Origin: an uncultured Caulobacteraceae bacterium
Lineage (GTDB): Bacteria; Pseudomonadota; Alphaproteobacteria; Caulobacterales; Caulobacteraceae
Reading direction: 5' to 3'
Assembly (NCBI GenBank): GCA_903923135.1
Contig: CAIXWN010000003.1
Location: 30,755-94,754, forward strand
Length of the DNA: 64,000 nucleotides
Each line of letters opens with the position of its first letter. The stretch's first letter is position 1. The position numbers were made by a program, and so were the translations under genes. Shown piece by piece: positions 23,735-31,940 of the stretch. The notes under the pieces are model-generated. The model saw only the letters and a list, made by a program, of their open reading frames with translations, searched no databases and was not told the DNA's origin.

Positions 23735-25597
23735 TCAGATCAGGTCGCGAAGCGTCATCGCCGTCTCCAGCGGCCGCCCGCCGCGGAGCAGGGTCAGGGT
23801 GATCCGTGTTCCGGGGGCCGCGGTGCGCAGCCGCTGGCGCAGGTCGCTCACGGTCATTTCCCGGGCGACGTGGCCGTCCACCGCGGTGATCACGTCGCCC
23901 GCCTTGACCCCGGCCGCCTCTGCCGGGCCGCCGACGGTCACGTCGACCACCTTGAAGCCCTCCGGGCTGCGGTTGAACCACAGCCCGGCGCGGTCGAACG
24001 TCCCGGCGTCCGGCGGCGATGTGGTCAGCGGCTTCAGGTACATGATCTGGTGAGCGTAGTCGAAGGTCACCACGAAGCGCTTGAGCACCCCGCCGCCAAT
24101 ATTGCCCTCCGAATCCTCGCCGGCGAAGGCGCCCTTGGCCTGGGTGGCGGCCGACACCACCAGGTCCTTCACCTCCACCGGGCCCATCTTCAGCGACGCG
24201 CCGCGCATCACATAGGCGCGGGAGGGGCCGCCGATCCCCCAGCCGTCGACGGCCTCGATGTTTCTGGGGTGCTTCGCCCGCACGCCGTTGCGTTCGGCGA
24301 ACGGCCGGTTGAGCGTCAGTTCCGAGCGCGAGCCGGTGTCGATGCGGAACCGGCCGGCGACCCCCTCGAACGATCCGGCGATCTCCGGGTCGTGGTCGGC
24401 GAAGTTGAACGGCACCGGGGCGCCGGCATCGGCCGGATCGAAGGCCTTCGGGTCGATCAGGGTGATGGTCCCGGCGCCATAGTCGATGCGGGTGACGAAG
24501 CGCCGGAAGGTCTCGAAGCCCACCATGCCCTGTTCATCCACGCCCTCGATGTCCGACAGGCCGTCCAGCGGCACGATGGCGAAGACCTGGTCGCTCAACC
24601 GGGCGCCGCCCACCTTCAGCTCGGCCACCTTGGCCAGGCCGGCCTCCATGATGCCCTCGCCGGCGCCCTGGGCGTCGAATTTGCCCTCGGTGTTCAGGCC
24701 GATCGCCCGGGCAAGGGCGGGCGTCACCAGATTGACCCCGCCGGTGTCGAAGATGAACCTGAACGGGCCTTTGCCGTTCACCGAGGCCTCGGCGTAGACG
24801 TGGTTGTTGATCAGGCGGAACGGGATCACCGTGCGCCCGGCTCCGCCATCGATGGTGAAGTCGGCCAGGGTCACCCTGGGCGCGGAGAAGGCGTCCGTTG
24901 GCGCGGGGCCCTCCAGGCGCGCCGACACCACCGTCAGGGTCTGGATGTATTTGGCGCCCTCGCCGTCATCGATGGTGGTCTTCCAGGGGATCATCACCCC
25001 CTGCACCGGGCGATAGTCGCCATAGGTGGTCACCAGGGGAATCGCGCCTTGGATCTCCGTCACCCGGCTCAGCCGGTGGCTGACGGCGTCGAACCAGGCC
25101 TCGAAACGCTTGCCGCCCCTGGGGGTCACCGCCAGGACGTCGCAGTCCGCGCCGGACGCATCCTTGCGCACGCCGAGCGCCTCGATGACCGCGCCGCCGC
25201 GGTCGGCGCGCCACCACAGGTTCGCCCGGCGATAGGCCTCGTTCACCGCCAGGATCTTCTGTTCGCCGCCGTCCTGCGGCGTCACGGCCCCGGAAGGGTC
25301 CTTCGCCCAGGCGCGAGCCCCGTCAAAGCCCTGGCTCTGGTTGGCCGGGCCCGCCGACAGGCTGTCGACGAATCGGCCGTCGCGCCGGTCGAACACCGAG
25401 GTCAGCGTTCCCTTCAGCCCCATGCCGTCGAAGGCGTAGTCGATCCGTTCCGTCGGCGGCGCCTCGGGGTCGGCGTTCGCCGAACGGTCGGCGTCGAGGA
25501 TGCGGGCGACCTCGACGCCGCCGGCGGGCGGCGGGGCGGCGGCGGCCAGGGCCGGGGCCCCGAGGGCCAGCAGGAGGCTTAAGGCGGCGCGTGACAT
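23735..25597 (-). CDS. Retropepsin-like aspartyl protease family protein with PDZ domain
   Basis: A 620-residue exported protein. It has a signal peptide (1-20), an N-terminal domain resembling outer-membrane lipoprotein carriers (to about 240), two retropepsin-like modules with DTG motifs (284-286 in FIFDTGGVNL and 420-422 in RIDTGSRSEL), and a C-terminal PDZ domain (about 540-620, with GGPAEAAGVKAGDVITAVDG). Two DTG modules in one chain could form a single pepsin-like active site. Periplasmic location is predicted. Its substrate is unknown and proteolytic activity is inferred. Confidence 0.8.
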   Translation of the reverse strand: MSRAALSLLLALGAPALAAAAPPPAGGVEVARILDADRSANADPEAPPTERIDYAFDGMGLKGTLTSVFDRRDGRFVDSLSAGPANQSQGFDGARAWAKDPSGAVTPQDGGEQKILAVNEAYRRANLWWRADRGGAVIEALGVRKDASGADCDVLAVTPRGGKRFEAWFDAVSHRLSRVTEIQGAIPLVTTYGDYRPVQGVMIPWKTTIDDGEGAKYIQTLTVVSARLEGPAPTDAFSAPRVTLADFTIDGGAGRTVIPFRLINNHVYAEASVNGKGPFRFIFDTGGVNLVTPALARAIGLNTEGKFDAQGAGEGIMEAGLAKVAELKVGGARLSDQVFAIVPLDGLSDIEGVDEQGMVGFETFRRFVTRIDYGAGTITLIDPKAFDPADAGAPVPFNFADHDPEIAGSFEGVAGRFRIDTGSRSELTLNRPFAERNGVRAKHPRNIEAVDGWGIGGPSRAYVMRGASLKMGPVEVKDLVVSAATQAKGAFAGEDSEGNIGGGVLKRFVVTFDYAHQIMYLKPLTTSPPDAGTFDRAGLWFNRSPEGFKVVDVTVGGPAEAAGVKAGDVITAVDGHVAREMTVSDLRQRLRTAAPGTRITLTLLRGGRPLETAMTLRDLI

Positions 25598-25747
25598 GAC
25601 GATGGGTCCCCTGATCTCGGCGCAGGATCGGGGCTGGTCCGCGTCTTGGCAAATTAAGTCTGCTTCATGACCTTTCCGTCATGTCCGGCCGGCCGGCCCG
25701 GCCGATCCGCCCTTGCTCCGGGAGCGGTCCCGCGAGCATTCTGCGCC

Positions 25748-26623
25748 ATGGCCTACGAATCCTCCGTCCCGGCGTTCGGGCGGATCAGCAGATCCCGGGA
25801 CCACATTGTCGACCGGCTCATCGCCGAGCGCGCGCCCCGGCTTGCCGCCGCTCGAGCCTGGCCGGCGATCCGGCCGCTGCTCTACGCCATCCTCGACTAC
25901 GGCAAGGCCCGTCGCATGGCCGACGCCATCGCCGCGCTCGACGGGCGCGCCTCCCTGGCGTTCGTCTCCGACCTGCTGGGCGTCCGCCTTACGGTCCTCG
26001 GCCTCGACCGGGCGCCGCGCCGTGGCCGGCTGATCGTGGTGTGCAACCATCCCACCGGCATCGCCGACGGCGTCGCCCTGCACGACGCCCTGGTCCCCGT
26101 GCGCCCCGACCTGATGTTCTACGCCAACGCCGACGCCCACCGGGTCTGCCCGCGCTTCGACGAGGTGCTGATCCCCGTGGAGTGGGTGGAGGAGAAACGC
26201 ACCCGCGACCGCACCCGCCTGACCCTGAGCATGACCCGCCGGGCCATGGAGTCTGAGCGCGCCCTGGCCATCTTTCCCGCCGGTCGCCTGGCCCGCTGGT
26301 CGCCGGGCCGGGGCATGTCCGACCCCGCCTGGGCAGGGAGCGCCTTTTACGTGGCGCGAAAATATGACGCCCCGATCCTGCCGGTGCATCTGGACGGACC
26401 CACCTCCCGTCTGTTTCACCTGTTCCACCAATTCTCAGGAGAACTGCGAGACATGACGCTGTTCCACGAACTGCTGAACAAGCGCGGCAAGGCCTTCCGC
26501 CTGACCGTTGGCCCGCTGATCGCGCCCGACGCTCTGCCGGCCGACGCGGGGGAGGCGGCCATGGCCATGAAGACCTATGTGGAGACCACCCTGGCCTCCC
26601 AGCCCGACAGGCCGTTCCGATGA
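25748..26623 (+). CDS. PlsC-like lysophospholipid acyltransferase
   Basis: A 291-residue acyltransferase of the glycerolipid family. The catalytic block reads CNHPTGIADG, giving His-X5-Asp instead of the common HX4D, and the second block AIFPAGRLARWSPG replaces the usual EGTR-type motif. A third block ILPVHLDGPTS fits the family. The acceptor could be lysophosphatidic acid or another lyso-lipid. ATG 25748 was preferred over an in-frame ATG at 25667 because family proteins begin near MAYESS. The tsaE start overlaps its stop (ATGA). Confidence 0.78.
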   Translation: MAYESSVPAFGRISRSRDHIVDRLIAERAPRLAAARAWPAIRPLLYAILDYGKARRMADAIAALDGRASLAFVSDLLGVRLTVLGLDRAPRRGRLIVVCNHPTGIADGVALHDALVPVRPDLMFYANADAHRVCPRFDEVLIPVEWVEEKRTRDRTRLTLSMTRRAMESERALAIFPAGRLARWSPGRGMSDPAWAGSAFYVARKYDAPILPVHLDGPTSRLFHLFHQFSGELRDMTLFHELLNKRGKAFRLTVGPLIAPDALPADAGEAAMAMKTYVETTLASQPDRPFR

Positions 26624-27081
26624 TCGTTCCCGCTGAAGGCGACTTCCGCCTGCCGACCGAAGCCGACACCGCCGATCTGGGCGCTGCCCTGGCCGACGCC
26701 CTGCAGAAGGGCGAGGCGATCTGCCTCACCGGTCCTCTGGGCGCCGGCAAGTCGGTGCTGGCCCGGGCGCTGATCCGGGCCCTGTCGCCGGCCGAGGCCG
26801 AGGTGCCCAGCCCCACCTTCACCCTGGTGCAGTTCTATTCGGGGCCGCATTTCCCCGTGGCCCACTTCGACCTCTACCGGCTGAAGTCCGCCGAGGAGGC
26901 CTTCGAGATCGGCCTGGATGAGGCCCTGCACGACGGCGCGGCGGTGATCGAATGGCCCGAACGCCTTGGCCACCACCTGCCGGCCAACCGGCTGGATATC
27001 GAGTTCGAGGTCGACGGCGACGCCCGCCGGGTTCGGCTCACAGCCCACGGGGCGTGGGAGGAACGCGCGATTGATCTCTGA
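26620..27081 (+). CDS. tsaE: tRNA threonylcarbamoyladenosine biosynthesis ATPase TsaE
   Basis: The ATPase partner of TsaB-TsaD that makes t6A37 in ANN-decoding tRNAs. The 153-residue protein shows Walker A TGPLGAGKSVLAR, switch SPTFTLVQFY, and the HFDLYRL and VIEWPERLG motifs, all highly conserved. It overlaps the acyltransferase by four bases and the amgK start by 11 bases, within a long co-directional block running to addA. Confidence 0.95.
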   Translation: MIVPAEGDFRLPTEADTADLGAALADALQKGEAICLTGPLGAGKSVLARALIRALSPAEAEVPSPTFTLVQFYSGPHFPVAHFDLYRLKSAEEAFEIGLDEALHDGAAVIEWPERLGHHLPANRLDIEFEVDGDARRVRLTAHGAWEERAIDL

Positions 27082-28162
27082 ACGCGAGGCGGCCCGCCGC
27101 GAATTTCTCGAACAGGCGGGCCTCGCGGACGCGCGCCGGACGCCTCTCGCCGGCGACGCCTCGACGCGAGCCTACGAGCGGCTGACGCCGCGGTCCGGCC
27201 CCAGCCTGATCTTCATGGATCAGCCGCCCGCCGTTGAGACCCATCCGTGTCCGCCGCAGGCGGACGAGTCCGAGCGCCGGGCCCTGGGCTACAATGCCAT
27301 GACCCGCCTCGCCGCCGGCCGGGTGGAGGCCTTCGTCGCCTGCGCCGCCCACCTGCGGCGGCTGGGCCTGTCGGCGCCGATCGTCATCGTCAGCGACGCG
27401 GCCGCCGGCCTGGCCGTGTTGGAAGACCTGGGCGATCGTCTCTACGCCAGCCTCATCGCCGACGGCGCCGACGAGACGCCGCTCTACGACAGCGCTGTCG
27501 ACGTCCTGGTGCGGCTGCATTCGGTGCCGCCGCCGATGGTGCTCCACGGCGACGGCGCGGTCTGGCCGCTGCTGACCTATGACGCCCTGGCCCTCAACAC
27601 GGCCGGCGACCTGTTCGTCGAATGGCTGCCCCGGTACGATCCGCGCCTGGTGTTCTCCGACCAGGCCATCGCCGACTGGCGGGGCGTCATCGCGCCGATC
27701 GCCGCGCGCGGCGCGGCCGAGGCCAAGGTGTTCTGCCACCGCGACTTCCACGCCGAGAACCTGATATGGCTGCCCGGCCGCCCCGGCGCGGCCCGGACGG
27801 GGCTGCTGGATTTCCAGGACGCCGTGCGCGCTCATCCGGCCTGGGACCTGTCTATGTTGCTGCATGACGCCCGGCGGGACGTGTCGCGCGAACGCGAGGC
27901 CGCCGTCCTGGCGCGCTACTTCGCCGCCCGCCCGCGCCTGGACCGGGAGGCCTTCATGGCCGACTTCCATGCTCTGGGAGCGCTGAACATCGTCCGTATC
28001 CTGGGGCTTTTCGCGCGCCTGGTGGCCCGCGACGACAAGCCCCGCTACCGGGCCTTCCTGCCGCGCCTGTGGCGCTACCTGGACCGCTGCCTGCAGGATC
28101 CGGCGCCCCCCGGCCTGCGCGACTGGCTGGACGCCAACGTTCCCGTCGAGGTGCGGGCTTGA
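27071..28162 (+). CDS. amgK: N-acetylmuramate/N-acetylglucosamine kinase AmgK
   Basis: An aminoglycoside-phosphotransferase-fold sugar kinase that phosphorylates the anomeric position of MurNAc or GlcNAc in cell-wall recycling. Catalytic loop CHRDFHAENLIW (around residue 222) and metal-binding LDFQDAV are intact. TTG at 27071 was chosen because GGAGG lies about 10 bases upstream and the product (363 residues) then starts like family members. The murU start overlaps its stop, and the AmgK-MurU pair together bypass de novo UDP-MurNAc synthesis, giving intrinsic fosfomycin tolerance in organisms where it was studied. Confidence 0.92.
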   Translation: MISEREAARREFLEQAGLADARRTPLAGDASTRAYERLTPRSGPSLIFMDQPPAVETHPCPPQADESERRALGYNAMTRLAAGRVEAFVACAAHLRRLGLSAPIVIVSDAAAGLAVLEDLGDRLYASLIADGADETPLYDSAVDVLVRLHSVPPPMVLHGDGAVWPLLTYDALALNTAGDLFVEWLPRYDPRLVFSDQAIADWRGVIAPIAARGAAEAKVFCHRDFHAENLIWLPGRPGAARTGLLDFQDAVRAHPAWDLSMLLHDARRDVSREREAAVLARYFAARPRLDREAFMADFHALGALNIVRILGLFARLVARDDKPRYRAFLPRLWRYLDRCLQDPAPPGLRDWLDANVPVEVRA

Positions 28163-28875
28163 CGCGGCCCACCACGGCCATGGTTCTCGCCGCCGGCCTG
28201 GGCACACGCCTGCGCCCCCTGACATTAGACCGGCCCAAGGCCCTGGTCACCGTGGCGGGGCGGGCTCTGATCGATCACATGCTCGATCGCCTTGCGGCGG
28301 CAGGCATCCGCCGGGTCGTGGTCAATGTCCACGCCTTCGCCGATCAGATGGAGGCGCACCTCGCCGGCCGCGACGACCTCGAGGTGGCCATTTCCGACGA
28401 GCGCGGCGCCCTGCTGGAAACCGGCGGGGGGCTCAAGGCGGCCCGGCCGCTGCTGGGCGACGACCCCATCCTGGTGACCAACATCGACTCGATCTGGACC
28501 GAACCGGAGGGCCCGCTGATCGACCGCCTGATCGCCGCCTGGGATCCGAACCGCATGGACGACCTGCTGATGCTGGTGGAGCGGGAGAACAGTCTCGGTT
28601 TCGACGGGCCGGGCGACTTCTTCCGCGACGACCAGGGCCGACTCAGCCACCGCGGCCAGGCCGCCACCGCCCCTCTGGCCTATGTCGGCGTCCACATGAT
28701 GCGCCCGGCGATCATCGACGCCTGGCCGGATGCGGCCCATTCCATCTTCGGCCACTGGCTGGGTCTGTCGGCCGCCGGCCGCCTGCACGGGGCGGTGATG
28801 CGGGGGGTGTGGATGCACGTGGGCGACCCCGACGCCCGGGAGGCCGCCGAGGCCCGGCTGGCCGCCAGCGGATGA
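28159..28875 (+). CDS. murU: MurNAc-1-phosphate uridylyltransferase MurU
   Basis: Converts MurNAc-alpha-1-phosphate to UDP-MurNAc. The nucleotidyltransferase signature MVLAAGLGTRLRPLT with RPKALV, and the metal-site NIDSIW, are present. TTG at 28159 overlaps the amgK stop (TTGA); an ATG at 28180 just before the signature is an alternative. The 238-residue length is standard. Its stop overlaps the addB start by four bases, so a recycling gene is coupled to a repair gene, an arrangement common in this class. Confidence 0.92.
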   Translation: MTRPTTAMVLAAGLGTRLRPLTLDRPKALVTVAGRALIDHMLDRLAAAGIRRVVVNVHAFADQMEAHLAGRDDLEVAISDERGALLETGGGLKAARPLLGDDPILVTNIDSIWTEPEGPLIDRLIAAWDPNRMDDLLMLVERENSLGFDGPGDFFRDDQGRLSHRGQAATAPLAYVGVHMMRPAIIDAWPDAAHSIFGHWLGLSAAGRLHGAVMRGVWMHVGDPDAREAAEARLAASG

Positions 28876-31800
28876 CCGGTTTCCTGGACGGTCCGGGGCC
28901 CCGCTGGTTCACCATCGCGGCGCACCGTCCGTTCCTGGAGGATCTGGCGTCCGGGATCTGGTCCACCCTCTCGCCGCTGGGCCCCGAAGCTCTGGCGGAG
29001 GCGGTGGTGCTGCTGCCCACCCGCCGCTCGGCGCGGGCCCTGGCCGAGGCCTTCCTCAAGGTGTCCGGCGATCGGGCGGTGATCCTGCCGCAGGTGCGGG
29101 CGCTCGGTGACCTCGACGAGGGCGAGCCACCCTTCGAGGCCGGCGATCTGGCCCTCGACCTGCCGCCCGCCATCTCGCCCCTGCGCCGTCGCTTTGAACT
29201 GGCCGGCCTTGTTGTCAGCCACGAAGCCCTGCTGGAGCGGCGCCTGGACGCCGGCGGGGCGCTTGAGCTCGCTGACGCCCTGGCCGCCTTCCTCGACGCC
29301 TGCCAGATCGAGGAGCGCGTCGATCCCGACGCCATCGACGCCCTGGTAGAGGGTGAACTGGCCCGCCACTGGCAGGTCTCCGCCGACTTCCTGCGGATCG
29401 CCACCCGCGCCTGGCCCCGCCGGCTCGAGGCGCTGGGGATGTTGGATGTCGCCGCGCGGCGTGTGGCTCTGACTCGCCGTCTCGCCGACCGGTGGCGGGA
29501 CGATCCCCCGGATCACGTGATGATCGCCGCCGGGTCCACGGGCTCGGCGCCCTCCTCCGCCGACCTGCTGGCCGCCATCGCCGCGGCGCCGCGCGGCTGC
29601 GTGGTCCTGCCGGGGCTGGACGCCGGCCTGGCCGACGCGGCCTGGCGCGAGGTTGGCGAACAGCATCCCCAGGGAACCCTCAAGCGCCTGCTGCAGCGGG
29701 CCGGTCTGGACCGCGGCGCCGTGCGCGACTGGGACCCCCGCACCGCCACAGAGGCGAGAGGCCGCTGGCGGCGCCGTCTCGTCAACGAGGCCCTCAGGCC
29801 GCCAGACTCCACGGCCGACTGGCTGGACCAGATCGCCGCCCTGCGCGCCGAGGCGGCCGCGGACGGAATCGATCCGATCGCCGTGGGGCTCAAGGGCCTG
29901 TGGGCGATCACCGCCCGCGCCGAGGAGGAGGTGGCTGCCGTCGCTGCCCTGCTGCTGCGCGAGGCCCTGGAGATCCCGGGCCGGACCGCCGCCCTGATCA
30001 CCCCGGACGACGCCCTGGCCCGACGGGTGAGCGCGCGCCTGACCCGCTGGGGGATCAGCGCCGATTCCTCCTCGGGCCAACCCCTGGCCCTGACCCCGGT
30101 GGGGGTCCTCGCCAGCCTGCTGGCGCGAACCGCCGCCGATGCGCTGGATCCGGTCACCGTGCTGGCCGTCCTCAAACACCCGCTGACCCGCCTCGGCTTC
30201 GAGCCGGGCCGCCTCGACGGCGGCCGCCGGGCGTTGGAGCGCTATGGCCTGCGCGGCCCGCGGCCGGACGGCTGGGTGGCGGTCATCGCCCGTGTCGAGG
30301 CGGCGCAACAGCGCGCCCTGGCCGAGCCGGCGGTGTCCGCCGCCCGTCTCGGCGATCTCGATGCGGCCCTGGCCCTCGTCGCGGTCCTTCAGGCCGTGCT
30401 GGCGGCGCTCGCCGCCCCCTTCGCCGAGGGCCGGGCCCGTCCGGAGGCGGCGGCCCGGGCTCTGGCCGAGGCCCTCGAAGCCCTGGCCGCGGGGACCGCG
30501 GACCAGGCCGGCGATGTGTGGGCGGGGCAGGCGGGCGAAGCTCTGGGCGGGCTGATCGCCGGCCTGATCGGAGAGGCCCAGGCGCTTCCGACGGTGAGCG
30601 CTCCGGCCTTTGCCGACCTGCTGGACGGCCTGCTGGCGCGCGAGCGGCTGCGGGCCGGCGGCGCCAGCCATCCCCGCCTGAGAATCCTCGGCGTGCTCGA
30701 AGCGCGCATGCTGCGGGCGGACCGGCTGATCCTGGCCGGGCTGGAGGAGGGGGTGTGGCCCCAGCCGGCGCCGGTCGATCCTTTCCTGTCGCGGCCGATG
30801 CGCGAGCGGCTGGGCCTGCCGCCGCCCGAGCGCCGCGTCGGCCTGTCCGCCCACGACTTCGCCCAGGCCGCCTGCGCCCCGGAGGTCTTTCTGCTGCATG
30901 GCGAGCGCCGCGGCGGCGCGCCGGCGGTGCAATCCCGCTGGCTGTGGCGGCTGCAGACCCTGGCGGCGGGCGCGCAGCTTGCCCTGCCGACCCGCCCGGA
31001 GATGGTGACCTGGGCGCGCAACCTCGACGCGCCCCTGGCCGACCCGCCCGCCTTCCTGAAGACCGCCGCGCGACCGGCGCCGAGGCCCCCTGTCGCCGCA
31101 CGGCCCCGAAAGCTGGCCGTCACGGCCGTGGAGCGCTGGGTGCGTGACCCCTACGGTCTCTACGCCCGGGAGATCCTACGGCTGCGGCCGCTCGATCGGC
31201 CGGACGAGCCGGTGGAGGCCCGCGCCCGCGGCTCGGCGGTCCACGCGGCATTCGAGCGCTTCTCGCGGGAACACCCCGATGCTCTGCCACCCGATCCGCA
31301 GGCCGTGTTCGCGACGCTGCTGCTCGACGAACTTCGCCGGGCAGGCATGCCCCGCGCCCGCATGGCCCGCGAACAGGCCCTGGCGGCCAATGTGGCGCCC
31401 TGGGTGATCGACTTCGAGCGCCGGCGCCGGCCTGGCGCCCGCCTCCTGGTGGAGAGCCAAGGCGCCTTGAGCTTCGAGGGCCCGGCGGGGGTGTTCACCC
31501 TCACCGCCAAGGCCGACCGCATCGAGGCCCGCGGCGGCGTGGGCGACGTGCTGGACTTCAAGACCGGAACCGCGCCGAGCCCCAAGGTGGTCAAGGCTGG
31601 CATCGCCCCGCAGCTCACGCTCACCGGGGCGATCCTGGCGGCGGGCGGCTTCGCCGATCTCGGCGCGCTGACCCCGGGAGACCTGCTCTATGTCCGGGTC
31701 AACGGCGGCCGGGTCCCCGGCCGCGAGGAATCCCGCGGCGGCGATGATCCCGCCGCCCTGTCGGCCGAGGCGCTCGCCGGCCTGAAACGCCGGGTCGCCC

Positions 31801-31940
31801 ATTTCGACGACCCGGCCACGGCCTACCAGTCCTGGGCCATGCCACAGTTCCGCACCCGTTTCGGCGGCGACTACGACCATCTGGCCCGGCTGTGGGAGTG
31901 GTTCGTGGTCGGCGAGGGCGCCGGGGAGGGCGAGGCGTGA
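28872..31940 (+). CDS. addB: Double-strand break repair protein AddB
   Basis: Subunit of the AddAB helicase-nuclease that resects double-strand breaks and, with Chi, loads RecA. The 1,022-residue protein is the alphaproteobacterial type. The N-terminal ATPase-like domain is inactive-looking (LLPTRRSARALAEAF replaces a Walker A), while the C-terminal RecB-type nuclease motif VLDFKTGTAPS (near residue 895) is intact, followed by APQLTLTGAIL. The four iron-sulfur cysteines of Bacillus AddB are not evident. ATG 28872 overlaps murU and the stop overlaps addA. Confidence 0.93.
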   Translation: MTGFLDGPGPRWFTIAAHRPFLEDLASGIWSTLSPLGPEALAEAVVLLPTRRSARALAEAFLKVSGDRAVILPQVRALGDLDEGEPPFEAGDLALDLPPAISPLRRRFELAGLVVSHEALLERRLDAGGALELADALAAFLDACQIEERVDPDAIDALVEGELARHWQVSADFLRIATRAWPRRLEALGMLDVAARRVALTRRLADRWRDDPPDHVMIAAGSTGSAPSSADLLAAIAAAPRGCVVLPGLDAGLADAAWREVGEQHPQGTLKRLLQRAGLDRGAVRDWDPRTATEARGRWRRRLVNEALRPPDSTADWLDQIAALRAEAAADGIDPIAVGLKGLWAITARAEEEVAAVAALLLREALEIPGRTAALITPDDALARRVSARLTRWGISADSSSGQPLALTPVGVLASLLARTAADALDPVTVLAVLKHPLTRLGFEPGRLDGGRRALERYGLRGPRPDGWVAVIARVEAAQQRALAEPAVSAARLGDLDAALALVAVLQAVLAALAAPFAEGRARPEAAARALAEALEALAAGTADQAGDVWAGQAGEALGGLIAGLIGEAQALPTVSAPAFADLLDGLLARERLRAGGASHPRLRILGVLEARMLRADRLILAGLEEGVWPQPAPVDPFLSRPMRERLGLPPPERRVGLSAHDFAQAACAPEVFLLHGERRGGAPAVQSRWLWRLQTLAAGAQLALPTRPEMVTWARNLDAPLADPPAFLKTAARPAPRPPVAARPRKLAVTAVERWVRDPYGLYAREILRLRPLDRPDEPVEARARGSAVHAAFERFSREHPDALPPDPQAVFATLLLDELRRAGMPRARMAREQALAANVAPWVIDFERRRRPGARLLVESQGALSFEGPAGVFTLTAKADRIEARGGVGDVLDFKTGTAPSPKVVKAGIAPQLTLTGAILAAGGFADLGALTPGDLLYVRVNGGRVPGREESRGGDDPAALSAEALAGLKRRVAHFDDPATAYQSWAMPQFRTRFGGDYDHLARLWEWFVVGEGAGEGEA

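Noticed and set aside
25667..25747. Upstream start for the lysophospholipid acyltransferase
   Set aside because: The extra 27 residues are Pro/Gly/Arg-rich and not like family N-termini.
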